Shown here piece after piece: positions 11,558-22,579 of a stretch of DNA of 64,000 bases. Below the pieces are notes generated by a model that was given only the letters and a program-made list of their open reading frames with translations, had not been told where the DNA came from and made no database searches. The stretch is from positions 220,790,484-220,854,483 of the forward strand of contig CAXKWD010000001.1 of assembly GCA_964059195.1 (NCBI GenBank). The letters are read 5' to 3'. The translations under genes were made by a program, and so were the position numbers. Each line of letters opens with the position of its first letter. Within the stretch, counting starts at the first letter, position 1. Source of the stretch: Ectobius pallidus. Its lineage: Eukaryota; Arthropoda; Insecta; Blattodea; Ectobiidae.

Positions 11558-12313
11558 ATGGGAAGAAACAAGCAACCTAACTCCACTGACAAGGTGAGTG
11601 ACTCCAATGATATACTGACAACTCTAAGAAAAATGTTTGATGATTTCAAGAGTGACATAAATGCCCAGATGGATGAGATGAAAAAATCCATTGAATTCAT
11701 TTCAGAGAAGTTCGATTCTTTCAAAATAGAACTTAGCGAGATGAAAGAAGAAATAAGAAAGCAGAAATGTGAAAATACAAATCTAAAAAAAGAAAATGAA
11801 AAGTTATCTATGAGAATAAATGACTTAGAACAGTATTCCCGGCGAGATAATCTGATTGTACATGGTGTACCAGAAATTAAGTCTGATTCTGTGTATGACA
11901 TAATTGATCGTATTTCTACACTCATAGATGCGAAGGACTGCATGCGAGACATTAGTGTAGCACATAGGTTACCAACAAAAGAGGGGAAAAGAAAACCCAT
12001 TGTAATAAAATTTTGCAAGAGAACCAGCAGAGACACCTGGCTGTCAAAGTTCAAAGAAGAAGCCAAAAGAGATGAAGAAGGACCTGGCATCTCTTCCAGC
12101 AAACTCTCTTTAGAATGCCTCCCCCCTAGCAGGATTACGGCAGGTGAGCACCTTACAGCGGCAACAATGGACATGCTAAATAAAACAAGAGATACCGCCA
12201 AGGAACTGAACTATAAATTTGTGTGGATCAAGGACGGAAAAATTCTAGTAAGGAAAAATGAACAGTCTAACATCAAAAGAATCTACAAGTGTGAGGACCT
12301 TGATAAGCTCTAA
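11558..12313 (+). CDS. LINE ORF1 protein (nucleic-acid-binding coiled-coil type)
   Basis: 251 codons from the ATG at 11558 (an in-frame GTG lies upstream but eukaryotic initiation favours the ATG). Residues about 20-95 form a long heptad-like, Glu/Lys-rich coiled coil (DEMKKSIEFISEKFDS... ENTNLKKENEKLSMRINDLE). This is followed by QYSRRDNLIVHGVPE, the signature that opens the RRM-like domain of L1-type and some CR1/Jockey-clade ORF1 proteins, and a basic C-terminal domain. The family role is RNA chaperone and RNP formation with element RNA. It precedes ORF2 by 82 nt. No frameshift or stop, so this ORF is intact. A 219-codon antisense ORF over it is a shadow. Confidence 0.85.
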   Translation: MGRNKQPNSTDKVSDSNDILTTLRKMFDDFKSDINAQMDEMKKSIEFISEKFDSFKIELSEMKEEIRKQKCENTNLKKENEKLSMRINDLEQYSRRDNLIVHGVPEIKSDSVYDIIDRISTLIDAKDCMRDISVAHRLPTKEGKRKPIVIKFCKRTSRDTWLSKFKEEAKRDEEGPGISSSKLSLECLPPSRITAGEHLTAATMDMLNKTRDTAKELNYKFVWIKDGKILVRKNEQSNIKRIYKCEDLDKL

Positions 12314-12395
12314 GTAACATATGTTGTAAGATTTAAACCGAAAACAAATCTGTATATATTTTATCAAGTATATATTTTTATTTTTGTCCCCAACA

Positions 12396-15360
12396 ATGGA
12401 TGGTTTATTAGATGAATTAAGCAACTATTCCGACAATTCAATAACGACAGTCTTGGAAAATGCCGATTCCTGCTCTAGTTTCATAAACAAAACAATCCAT
12501 GATTTCAAAATTTTTCACTTAAATATTCGGAGCCTTAATAAACATTTTTCAGAATTCTGCACTGTCTTGCAAAGCCTAAAACAAGATTTTGATTTCATTA
12601 TACTAACGGAAGCCTGGTTAAGTCATGATATTGGGTTTGATTTACCCGGTTATACAAAAAACGTTAAAATGAATAAGTACAGCAAATGCGATAGTTTAGT
12701 GGTCTATTGCAAGAATAATATTGACTTCACTCTCACTGACATAGAAATTTCAGAATGTAATTCTTTGCATTTAAATTTTACGTTTGGCAACAATACATTT
12801 TCATTAACAGCTATTTATAGATCACCGAACTCCTGTAAATATGATTTCCTTGATAATTTTGAACGCTTTTTAATAAATTCAAAGCAAACAGATAACCATC
12901 TAATTGTTGGCGACATAAATATTCAGATTATTGAAAATCATTTAGATATTACTGGAAACAGGTATATGGATATGTTACATGCACATGGTTTTGTAAATTT
13001 TTTAAATGGCGTTACGAGACCAGGCTCGGAAACTTGCTTAGACCATATATTTTTTAAAACTAAAAAGAAATGGAAATTTATACCAGGAATTTTCTGTAGC
13101 GCCGTAACTGACCACTATGCCGTTTTTTCTCTACTAAAAAATCCTAATGGTCACATTTCGAAATCCCCAGGTACTCAACAATCTTTGCCCATTTCAAATA
13201 ACATTAACAATGAAAAATTAGTCTCGCTTATTGAGAGAGAAACCTGGGACTCTGTGTATAAATGTAAAGATCCAAATACTTCTTTCCAGTTATTTTATAA
13301 TTTAATTAAGAAATACATAATAAGTAGTTCGACCAGCAATCAAAAGCTTCCTCATAAATTCAAAAAAATTAAGCCATGGATCACTGTAGGCATAATCAAA
13401 TCTATTCGTACTAGAGACAAGATTGCGAGAAAAGTAATACATGACCCAAACAATGAAAATTTGAAAATTTATTATAAAAATTATAGAAATATGCTGACTC
13501 TTGTTATAAGAAATATGAAAATTAGTTATTATAAATTAAAATTTGAAGAATATAAGAACAACCCTAGGAAATTTTGGCAAACTGTTAATGAAGCCACAGA
13601 TATAGTTACTGAAAAAAATAAATCGGTTTCAGAATTAATAAATGAAAATGGTACTCACATAACAAACAAAGAGGATATCGCAAATGAATTTAATAAATAC
13701 TTCTCAAAAATAGGGCACAGTGTAACCTCAAACGTTAATAAGGCATCGTCAGACTCTTCGGAGTACAATAAAACAGCCATGAATCCAATCACATCTATGT
13801 TTCTCAGTCCTGTTAATGAATGCGAAATTATTAACATTGTGAAGACCTTAAATAATAATGTAGCTCCAGGCATTGATGGAATAAAAAACATTACATTGAA
13901 ATCTATCATTAAATATATTGTAAAACCTCTTGTCTATATTTTCAATCTTTGTTTCACAGAAGGTGTTTTCCCCAATACTCTAAAAAATGCTGTGATAATA
14001 CCTATACATAAATCCGGGAAAATGAATGATTTAAACAATTATAGACCAATATCACTTCTTCCGGCCTTTTCCAAGATACTAGAGAAATGCATAAAAGTTA
14101 GGCTACTAAACTATTTACAAAAACATGAAATTATATCTAAAAATCAATTTGGTTTCCAGAGCAACATATCTACTGACGATGCTTTTATTAACGTTACAGG
14201 TAACATTATTAAAGAATTAGACAAAGGTAATAATTGTTTAGGAATTTTTCTTGGACTTACGTAAAGCTTTTGATACTGTTATTCACTCGATACTATTAGA
14301 TAAACTGAATAAGATAGGAATTAGAGGAACAGTTTACAAATTATTTGAATCATATCTGAGCAATAGATGTATAATGACAAAGGTTGACAGCCATATAAGT
14401 GAAATATCAAATATTGATATTGGTGTGCCACAAGGAACGATATTAGGACCAATCTTATACTTAATATATGTAAATGATTTGCTAAATTTAAACCTAGATC
14501 AAATAAACGGCTCCATATTTTCATACGCAGATGACACTGTTGTGATTTTCAGTGGTCATTCATGGGAAGTAGCATATAAATACGCTAATACTGGCATGAA
14601 AATTATAAAAAAATGGTTCGATTCTAACCTTCTGTCACTAAACGTGGATAAATCAACATTAGTTCCTTTCTCATTAACATCTACTGGTCAGATAGCGCGG
14701 AAAAAATGTACAAATTTAAATTTAATAATACATAATTGTAATTTTGATGTGAATTGTAAATGCTTACCACTGAAAGAAACAGCCGTTGTGAAATATTTGG
14801 GTATTTTTATTGATAAACACCTTAAATGGTCTCACCATGTTAACTACATCTGTAATAGACTACGCCGAACAATTCATAAATTTGTCATTTTACGCCACTG
14901 TATGCCCATTACTGTTTTACGTTCCGTTTATCTAGCACTTTTCCAGTCCATTATTCAATATGGCATTCTCGTCTGGGGAGGATTAGCGAAAACTACCCTT
15001 AAGCCCCTCTGCCTTTTACAAAAAAGAATAATAAAAATCTGTCTAAGAAAACACATTGATTACCCAACTAGCCTAATATTTTCGGAATTTAATGTTTTAA
15101 GTTTGGACCAAATTTACAAATTTTCTATATTAAAATATTTTCACAAACATCGTATAAAATATTCTTCCAGTGATCATATCTACAAAACTAGACGAAATAC
15201 TAATTTACTCCTATTAGAACCCAAATGTCTCACATCGGCAGGATTAAAGCATAGCATTAATTTTGGACCGCGCTTCTATAACTCAATTATCAGAAAAAAT
15301 CCTGATCTCTCAGCATACTCCACTGTTAAATTTAATAGATATGTAAAGAATTTTTTGTAA
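12396..15360 (+). pseudogene. LINE ORF2: endonuclease-reverse transcriptase, one frameshift
   Basis: Starts at ATG 12396. N-terminal apurinic-type endonuclease (about residues 45-250): FHLNIRSLNKHFSEF, ILTEAWLS, TAIYRSPNS, LIVGDINI, DHYAVF. Reverse transcriptase from about residue 480: APGIDGI, VIIPIHKSGK, NYRPISLLPAFSKILEK, NQFGF; then, in the next frame, LDLRKAFDT (motif A), GVPQGTILGP, YADDTVVIF (motif C, catalytic DD) and a C-terminal thumb to the stop at 15360. An extra base in the TTTTTCTT run at about 14245-14252 shifts the frame exactly before motif A; the first frame stops at 14264. Otherwise open through about 988 codons. The frameshift may be a real mutation or a homopolymer error. 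Family role: target nicking and target-primed reverse transcription. Confidence 0.88.
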
Positions 15361-15621
15361 TTTTTTAGCTTTTAAGTAATTTTTGTTTCACTCCTTTTAT
15401 GTATTTATGTTTTTATGTTTAATGTTTTTGTTTTACTTTCTTTTTTAGTTAAGCACATTATACACTCTATTTCTTTGTCTCTCCTCTTTCTTCACTTTGA
15501 TTTTTTTGAAACGGCACCCGAGCACGAGCAGTCTTGCTCATTCGGGTGTATTACTAAATGTAATACCTCTTGTAATATCTCTTGTAATAAATAAATAAAT
15601 TAAATTAAATTAAATTAAATA

Positions 15622-15662
<41 letters not shown>

Positions 15663-15888
15663 AAAAGACGTATTTAAAATATTTCTAAAAAACAGTGTTT
15701 CGACTCCTCCAAAGAGTCTTCCTCAGGCAACACACCACATTGGACTGCTCATAATGAAGATTAAATTTCGTCATGGTAACTGTTCTTCCACCTTCGATTA
15801 AAAACATTGTTCCCAAAATATCTGTCTTTCCATTCCTTTGGAATATCAAATATTGCTTCCTCTATGTATTCCACAGTTACAGCTTTAT

Positions 15889-17221
15889 GGTACGTTCACA
15901 CTGAGGAATTTGTTGCAGACACAAATACTCCAAACAAATTCCAGATCCATTTCCGTGATTCTTGTATCTGGATATTTATCCTAAGTACATGTTCTTTGCA
16001 CAAATATCCCATGTGAGCGTTCACACTGAGGAATTTGTTATCAGGCACAAGTATGGCTTTAGATGCATAAACGTTTGCTTTTTTCTGCTTTAAATGAATT
16101 GATGATTCACCCAGAACAAGTTTGTAACCCACAAACACTAAATTTGCAGAAGAAAATGACAATATTATACTGTACTAATGCTGATTAAATCTTCCGAGCT
16201 ATAGGATCACGTTAGTCGGCAGTAAAAAGCGGGGATTTATATTTATCTGGGCAGTCAGTATTTTTAATTCTGAATTTTACGGTAAGAATGGTTTATTAGC
16301 CATTAATATTTTAACTTTAAAGATGTGTTCGGTCGCATAAATTTTTGTAAATTCAAGCTTGCTTAACTTTCTTTAGCAGAGCGTGTTTTATGAGCCCGCA
16401 GTTTCGCAGTCAAGCCGATCGGCAGGTGTTGAAACGATAGCCGATAACTTCGATCCATTGTAGTCGATAGAGAAAGGGTTTGTTTAACCTCGCAAAATAA
16501 CTATATAATCCATACTAAAATTGTATATTATTGTGCTTAAACTGTTTATAAGAGGTGCTAGAAGTGCCTACCCTTCATTTACCACATATTAGGCTATATG
16601 TGACAGCTTCGTTGAAAATATGCTTCAAGATCTACACAGACACATCATCTGCCACGAATCCCGCCTAGGCCTAATTCAATTCTGATACTGTTCTAATATC
16701 TTTTCTATTTCATCAATTTTTTCAGTAAGCACATGTAGATGTTCTCTTGATTATTTCATATTAAACACAGAATCTCTTCAAGGAAGAAGTGTGCCTATAA
16801 CTTAGGCCTAAATTCAAATTTTCTGCAAAGGGATTATGAATGTGAGGGAGAATACTTCTACATCGACTTATGTTCTATTTAGAGCACTCCATAGCAAAAT
16901 ATCGGCGATTTCGTAAAATAAACAGCGTGAACGTAGCAATATATCTCATGGGATTGATCATAACCACAAACAGAGTTAACTGTCACAAGAAACATGATAT
17001 AGCACATTCGCAAATAGTATTTTCGCTGGGATCTGTTCAATGTTTTCGCTTTCGGAGCGTAAACAAGAACTTGTGGCGAAACCTTGTTTCTGGTACATTT
17101 TATTCACTGTTTGTGTCCGGGAACTAGGAATATGTTCAATAGGTTTACGACTTGTGGCAAATAGGTTGCTATACATGTACCCGGACACATATTCTTGCAA
17201 CAAATTCCTCAGTGTGAACAT
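15889..17221. mobile_element. hAT-like non-autonomous element (8-bp duplication)
   Basis: Left end GTTCACACTGAGGAATTTGT with TTGCAG and right end the inverse, TTGCAACAAATTCCTCAGTG TGAAC. The flanking AGCTTTAT duplication (8 bp) is the hAT hallmark. GTTCACACTGAGGAATTTGT also recurs at 16018. 1333 bp, no transposase recognised. It interrupts the RTE reading frame, which is restored if one duplication copy plus the element is removed. Confidence 0.78.
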
Positions 17222-17229
17222 AGCTTTAT

Positions 17230-18633
17230 AAACTGATATCACAAGTATGGAAACAGGAATATATCCCAGAGGACTGGAGGAGATCAATCATGATTCCAAT
17301 ACATAAGAAAGGGGATAAATTAGTATGTGACAACTATAGGGGAATTTCACTATTGTGTTCGGCGTATAAAATCTTTACCTCACTAATTCGAAAAAAATTA
17401 TTAATTTATGCAGAGCCCATCCTAGGAGAATACCAAGGAGGCTTCAGAAAGGGTAGATCTACAATAGACCATATCTTCACACTGAAACAAATTTTGGAAA
17501 AATGTGGAGAATATAATGTTAATGTCCATCAGGTCTATGTCGATTTTAGTCAAGCATATGACAATATTTTAAGAAATAAACTTTATAACATTTTAGCTGG
17601 TTTTAAAATACCATGTAAGTTAATAAGATTGATCCAGATCACGATGAGCAATATGGAAGCTCAGGTTAGAACAAAATCTGGATTATCAGAATCTTTTAAA
17701 GTCAGGCAGGGCCTGAAGCAAGGAGATGGTCTGGCACCAATACTTTTTAATATAACTTTAGAACATGTCATTAGGAAACTACAACTGGATACAAACTTAA
17801 CTTTACAGTATAAGAGCATACAGATCTTGGGGTATGCTGATGATATTGGAATACTGGCAAGATCTTGGCAGGCAGAGAAAGATACAGTGAGGGCACTCAA
17901 TGAAGCTGCAAAGGAAGTTGGACTGAATATAAATATCTTTAAAACTAAATCAATGCAATTAATAACCAAAGGGACCACACAAAATCAACATCACCAGCTA
18001 CTGATAGAAGATCAAGTAATTGAGAATGTAAATCAATTCACATATTTGGGAACATGTATTACAGAAAATAATGACGAAATGATAGAGGTACAAAGAAGAA
18101 TTAATCTAGCCAATAAAACCTACTTTGGCCTCATAAATGTCATGAAATCCAGGTTGATACATAGAAAGACAAAGAATTTATTATATAAGACTATGATACA
18201 ACCTGTATTACTTTATGGATGTGAGACCTGGACCTTTACCCAGAAAGCTGCGGACATGATAAATACATTCGAAAGAAAGATATTGCGAAGAATCTATGGC
18301 CCTGTTAATGAGAACGGTGTATGGAGAGTTAGAGGAAATAACGAGCTCAAACACATGTATAGAGAACCAGAATTGGATATAATAGTACGTTTGAGAAGGC
18401 TGCAATAGGCCGGACACATAAATAGAATGCAAGGAAACAGAATACCTAAAAGAATAATGAATGCAGCATTCGAGGGGAAAAGGTCCCAAGGAAGACCAAA
18501 GAATCGATGGGAGGATGCAGTTGGCATGGACACCAAACAATTACTTGCAATTGGGAATTGGAAATTGGCCAGTGGTAATAGGGAAGAATGGAGGAAGAAA
18601 CTTGGGGAGGCCAGAGCTCGACACGGGCTGTAG
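17230..18633 (+). pseudogene. RTE reverse transcriptase fragment with nonsense codon
   Basis: The frame opens YKLISQVWKQEYIPEDWRRS then PIHKKGDKLVCDNYRGISLL, an RTE-clade signature. Motif A is VDFSQAYDN (about 17540), the fingers/palm block VRQGLKQGDGLAP, motif C GYADDIGIL (about 17830), then YLGTCI and the C-terminal KTMIQPVLLYGCETW...RKILRRIYGP. The frame is interrupted at 18406-18408, where RLQ-WAGH of the family is RLQ-TAG-AGH, a TGG to TAG change, after which it continues for about 75 codons to GEARARHGL and stop at 18633. The N-terminal endonuclease is absent because of 5' truncation. Non-functional. Confidence 0.85.
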
Positions 18634-18712
18634 CGCCATATGATGATGATGATGTATTCCACAGGCGGCCGGGGAATTTTTACTACCAGATTTTCCCTTC
18701 TCAGTCTCCTCA

Positions 18713-18990
18713 TTATGTCCAACCACACCTCCCTACATCCCCATGATATCTATTCAAACATACCCCCTGGGTGCTGATTATGCTCCATGCCTCATAGACC
18801 TTTCTCTTTACGCAACCATCCTCGATTCTTAAAATATTTACATCAGCAATGTTATGTTTGTTTTCTGTCACATGTTGGCTGAGTCCAGTAGAACATTTAC
18901 CGCTACTTACATCCTTTACATGTTCACGGATTCTAGTTTTAAAGTCCCTCCCCAATTTCCCAACATAAATTCCCTCACAATCCCCGAATT
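18713..18990 (-). pseudogene. Penelope-like GIY-YIG endonuclease fragment
   Basis: The minus frame reads FGDCEGIYVGKLGRDFKTRI, REHVKDVSSGK, then STGLSQHVTENKHNI. GIYVGKLGR corresponds to the GIY...YVG core and R-REH to the catalytic Arg region; the H-x(n)-H segment follows. It then runs to YEAWSIISTQGVCLNRY and a stop at about 18713. A +1 change of frame lets the sequence continue as WLDIMRRLRRENLVVK through the RTE insertion point, so one indel separates the domain from its C-terminal tail. The reverse-transcriptase part is missing. Confidence 0.8.
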
Positions 18991-19124
18991 TTACTGACTA
19001 CATTTTTTTTAAACATTTATCCACTGTTTTCATAAATATTTTTAAGTACCGTACATCTTTTAATTGTGTTTGACACAGTGACATTCAGGACAGATGTGGA
19101 TGTTTAAAAATAAGAAGAACATAC
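18991..19124. other. Intronic gap before exon 6 donor side
   Basis: Short intron stretch between the Penelope-like element and the host exon; nothing recognised. Confidence 0.5.
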
Positions 19125-19219
19125 CTTCTCTTAGGTTGGCTATTGTACACTGCTTTCTAAGGAACTCCGCACACAGTTCTTTGCTCAGACCAAATGCATG
19201 CATATTGCATGTGAAGGTC
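19125..19219 (-). CDS. KIAA0513: KIAA0513-like, coding exon 6 (residues 408-439)
   Basis: A 95-nt exon, acceptor TTTTGCAG, donor GAGAAG|GTATGT, phase 2 in and phase 1 out. It encodes TFTCNMHAFGLSKELCAEFL then RKQCTIANLRE, matching the KIAA0513 pattern TFT-NM-AFGL followed by an FL-KQ helix. A Penelope-like element begins only about 110 bp beyond the donor, so the splice site survives close to an insertion hotspot. Confidence 0.92.
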
Positions 19220-19884
19220 CTGCAAAATAAAAACACATTTTTATTAACTTCTTCAAATTTTAAGACTCTTAATTTTATTTTAACACCGATTGCTAATCCA
19301 GTCAATTAATGGGATTCCGAAATTTGCAAAAACTGTGAGTCCCATCATTCTCAGGATCATACTTTTTATGCATTTTATTCGGAAGTTTTCTGATTTGACG
19401 AGATTTTATTATTGTGCGTATTCCTTTCAATATTTTAATTTGTTAACTACCTTTAGAATGTGTTTTTTTTTCAATTTGTCTAGAACCAGTGTGATTTGTT
19501 TGGAAGCATGTTTCCCACATACTTTTACGCCTACATTTTCGTGAATGTGCATACATTCACTAAAAAGTGTTATTAAATTTTATTATTTGTAATATTGCAA
19601 TGTTATGTCAGTATTGCAGTGTGATGAATAGCATATCTTTGTAAATATAACTTGAAAATACATTATTGCAATATGAATTAAATTTTACAATTTATAATTA
19701 TGTTCAATTTTTTTATTGCTAATTTGTCTTGTTCCTATGTTTATTATCAGAGGTAAAGATTCCATTCATGCATTTAATATCATTATACACCGTTTAAAAG
19801 ATAAAATTTCAAACTTTCAAACCATATCAATTCTTTTTATAATTATAATTTTTTTAATTTCAATTTTGAAATATTGCAAAATTT
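19220..19884. other. Unassigned AT-rich intron
   Basis: No repeat or coding similarity recognised; an ORF at 19290-19544 is not convincing. Confidence 0.5.
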
Positions 19885-19985
19885 GGAAAGGTTGAGTCAG
19901 ACTGAAAATTCAATGCCATAGCTGGGATTTGAACCAGGATCTTCGGCTCTCCATGCCGCTTCTCTACCATTGAACTATTATGACA
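19885..19985 (-). repeat. tRNA-derived SINE family C, copy 1
   Basis: The minus strand folds as a tRNA: acceptor TGTCATA/TATGGCA (7 bp), anticodon arm CGGC-ATGGAGA-GCCG, T arm CTGG-TTCAAAT-CCAG. The body follows toward 19885 (TTTCAGTCTGACTC...). The anticodon loop resembles the tRNA-like sequence at 43771. Confidence 0.75.
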
Positions 19986-20215
19986 ACATGCCGGTTAATA
20001 TTAAATGCTCCAACTGTCTCACATATCAGAAGGCCATAGTGGAATGATAATTCTTTCACACTGGCCGTGTGTAGGCTAAGATGGAAACGTGAAGTCAGAC
20101 TGAAAAATTCAATGCCATAGCTGGAGAATTTAATGTTGCACCGGCATTTTGCCATGGTAGCTCAATGGTAGAGCAACGGAACAGGGAACCAAAGATCCTG
20201 TTTCAAATCCCGGCT

Positions 20216-20964
20216 TCTTCTTCTTCTTTTCTGGCACTACAGTCCAAGATGAACCTTGGCCTTTCCAACGAGCTTCCTCCATCCATCACGGTCGCATGCT
20301 TCCTTCTTCCAGTTTCTACATCCCAGCACCCGTAGGTCATCTTCCACCCCATCCAACCATCTTGTTCGAGGTATACCTCGTTCTCTCTGTCCTCCTGGAT
20401 TCCCAAGAAGGATCTTTCTTGTGACCTCAGACTCGACCGTTCTTACCACATGGCCTGCCCATTTTATCCTTCCTGATCGTATGATTCTGGTCACTGAAGC
20501 ATCGGAATATATAGTGTACAATTCTGCATTATATCTTTTCCTCCATCGTTCTTTATCATACACGGGGCCAATTATTCTCCTCAAAACTTTCCTCTCAAAT
20601 CCATCAAGGAGTCTTGCATTGATTTCCGTCAAGGGCCACGTTTCTGATGCGTAAGTAAGAACTGGTCTAACAAGGGTTTTATAGACAGTGAGTTTTGTTG
20701 GGTGGCTGAGAAGTCTTGACCGTAATAAGTTGCTTAAGGCAAAGTATGCCTTATTTGCTGACACCAATCTGATCTTGATTTAAGTTGAGACATCATTAGA
20801 GCAAGTTACTGTGGAGCCAAGATACTTAAAACTATCGACTCTTTCAAATGTGTATCCATCCATGCTAAGAGTTATCGGCATATTGGGCTGATAGGCTCTC
20901 CCACAGGCCATATATTTTGTTTTGTCTTCGTTTATCATTAGGCCCATCTTCCTGCTTGCTTGAC
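20216..20964 (-). mobile_element. RTE-type LINE 3, 5'-truncated
   Basis: 12-bp target duplication CAAATCCCGGCT at 20204-20215 and 20965-20976. The 3' tail is (GAA)n, seen as CTTCTTCTTCTTC on the plus strand. 749 bp of RT C-terminus. Confidence 0.88.
20237..20950 (-). pseudogene. RTE reverse transcriptase C-terminal fragment
   Basis: Opens with KMGLMINEDKTKYMACG and RVDSFKYLGSTV. A stop follows (VST-stop-IKIRL), then [75 protein letters not shown]-like and ends VGKAKVHLGL. This is the thumb/C-terminal region shared by RTE elements; the catalytic motifs A and C are missing through 5' truncation and there is at least one nonsense codon. Confidence 0.85.
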
Positions 20965-21564
20965 CAAATCCCGGCTATGGCATCAAATTTTTTGGCCTGG
21001 CTCTACCTTTCCACCTTAGCCTACACATGGCCATTTAGTTATATAAGGGTCTAAGTGCCAAAATCATGATTGTGTAGAAAACAAGACATAGACCCACAGC
21101 AAGACATGCCAGAGATATACCCAGCGCTATATCTTGGAAATTATTGCTACTAACGTGGCTTTCCCTGGACCTTGGACCCTTCTGAAATGCATTAGTCTGG
21201 GTACATAGATCTGTTTAAAATTATTATAGGTAATCCCACGAGATTTTACAAATTTATCTGATGAAACTCGTCAACTCGAGTTGGAATTATTAAGACTACC
21301 TATTCCTGAATAAAAATGTAACGGATTATACAAATAATAATTACTTTCATGTTTGTTGTATAAAAACAATACGAACAGCTGTGAGATCATGGCATACTAT
21401 GAATCAACCATCCATGAATCGATTCGAGTTACCATGTTGTGACCAGTGCTACCAATTGTGCATATAAGACATAGTTAACTTCATTAAGGTAAGCTAACAG
21501 CAGAACAGAATAAAAGCACACGAACTGGCTTGCACCGAATCGATTTTGTGTTTTAACCGATGTA

Positions 21565-22335
21565 CAGTCGGTCAAATAAAAAACGTCGGGCGGTATTTGA
21601 TTAAGTATCACGAACGAGCATATGCGCATGAACAGGAAGACTTAAGGTTAGGTTCACACACGCCTCTTGTCTATCCATGTATTTTCTTGATTATTTAGTC
21701 AGTTTTGTTCCAAAACAAACATGTATAGAAGGCTGTGGCTATATGCCTCAAATCCGCCATATTCTTGGTTGCAAATTGTTATAATATTAATAATTAATAG
21801 ATTCGCGAGGAATATGTTTATTCAAGGAGCATTATTTAAAGATTTTATTTTATAATACCGGTACTTGTAGTGCAAAATCAATAACTTACGCTCAGCATCT
21901 GCAACCAATCTTAGCATCGAAATACGCGTCTGGCCAGATCAACGTTTGCTATGAAAACTTCCGGTCGCATTATAGTAACGTTCCCACCTCTGAGCTTCTT
22001 TTCATAAATATGGAACCTTCTCGCTGCTTCAGAGACCGAAAAATGCAGGTCAATTACAGCCCTAACCACACTTTCTCTCACGTTAGCATTTGTATGTGGC
22101 GATGACACAAAGCAAAATGAATTATGACAATGCATTAAGTTGAATATCGTGTGTTGCGATTTCCGCGATGTTCATTTTTTCCCTCCTTGTTCATATTTTC
22201 CCTCCTGCCGCATGGCCTCATATGTTCCGAAAATGACCTGTATTTTGTGTTTTTTATAGGAAACTTGTGAACTAATGCGTCAAAACTTTAATTTTAGCAG
22301 CATACGAGTCCCGACGTTTTTTATTTGACCAACTG
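21565..22335 (-). mobile_element. Tc1/mariner-type MITE Mar-A, copy 1
   Basis: TIR CAGTCGGTCAAATAAAAAAC (25 bp in total) at the left and its inverse at the right, flanked by TA (21563-21564, 22336-22337). 771 bp. The second copy (59461-60188) lies in opposite orientation with matching interior (GGCCTCATATGTTCCGAAAA, ACAAGTTTCCTATAAAAAA). Carries a helix-turn-helix relic. Confidence 0.88.
21911..22135 (-). pseudogene. Transposase helix-turn-helix relic in Mar-A
   Basis: The minus frame has SSPHTNANVRESVVRAVIDL and HFSVSEAARRFHI, a helix-turn-helix of the kind opening Tc1/mariner and pogo transposases (xxAARRFxI recognition helix). The second Mar-A copy at 59690-59790 preserves nearly the same residues. 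The DDE catalytic domain is absent, so this is a deletion derivative. No full frame remains. Confidence 0.55.
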
Positions 22336-22562
22336 TACATTTATATTATTTAATTTTCCAAGCAAGTTATGTTGTATAAAATAATGTATTTTCATGCTGC
22401 TTAATGGCAACATGTGATGTATTAATCATGGCACATTGATACATACGTGTACAGTAATGAGCTGATGATTTTATCAGGTAAAATCCCTTCCTCATATTAA
22501 TAGCAAGCATTTTATAAAATAAACTGTCATGATTGGTCTATATCTGAGGGATTGCTACACAT
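22336..22562. repeat. Interspersed repeat F, copy 1 (first block)
   Basis: Similar to 57945-58165: CAAGTTATGTTG, ATGTGATGTATTAATCA, GATTGGTCTATATC, ATTGGTCAATATCAAA. The upstream part at 21410-21562 resembles 56000-56040 and 56750-56850. The copy is split by Mar-A, RTE 2 and the PIF-like MITE and resumes at 23068-23137 and 24306-24330. Confidence 0.7.
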
Positions 22563-22579
22563 TATTGGTCAATATCAAA

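Larger units (their letters stand above)
11470..15660 (+). mobile_element. CR1/Jockey-like LINE, nearly complete
   Basis: ORF1 and ORF2 in order, followed by a 3' UTR, an AAATA/TTAAA-rich tail and a 37-nt pure poly(A) run (15624-15660). The 5' boundary (around 11470) and target duplication are not resolved. Sits in the last intron of the host gene, in antisense orientation to it. The intact ORF1, single ORF2 lesion and long poly(A) suggest a recent insertion. Confidence 0.85.
15877..18651 (+). mobile_element. RTE-type LINE 1, 5'-truncated, split by a MITE
   Basis: A 13-bp target duplication (ATGTATTCCACAG) brackets it. The element starts inside the RT coding region (LQLYKLISQVWKQEYIPEDW after removing the MITE) and ends with the RTE-style short tandem tail ATGATGATGATG. 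The inserted MITE occupies 15889-17221, with an 8-bp duplication AGCTTTAT at 15881-15888 and 17222-17229. Confidence 0.85.
15661..18990 (-). mobile_element. Penelope-like element 1, split by an RTE LINE
   Basis: Two blocks, 18990-18652 and 15876-15661, read as one element on the minus strand. The proximal block encodes a GIY-YIG endonuclease, the diagnostic C-terminal domain of Penelope-like elements. The distal block continues the reading frame for about 37 codons to a stop, then has the 3' UTR with GAGGAGTCGAAACACTG. ATGTATTCCACAG flanks the intervening RTE on both sides (15864-15876 and 18652-18664), so the split is a simple insertion. Truncated at its own 5' end about 110 bp from host exon 6. 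Confidence 0.82.
20141..21065 (+). repeat. tRNA-derived SINE family C, copy 2, split by an RTE
   Basis: Head TGCCATGGTAGCTCAATGGT (box A) at 20141 on; box B TTTCAAATCCCGGC at 20201-20214. The rest of the T arm and the acceptor strand (CCCGGCTATGGCA) lie at 20970-20984, beyond the RTE insertion. Acceptor TGCCATG/TATGGCA pairs across the gap. The body GGCCTGGCTCTACC, CACCTTAGCCTACACATGGC continues to about 21065. Head-to-head with copy 1. Confidence 0.78.

Noticed and set aside
11542..12201. 219-codon minus-strand ORF
   Set aside because: Shadow of the LINE ORF1; hydrophobic and Ser-rich composition typical of antisense of Lys/Glu coiled coil.
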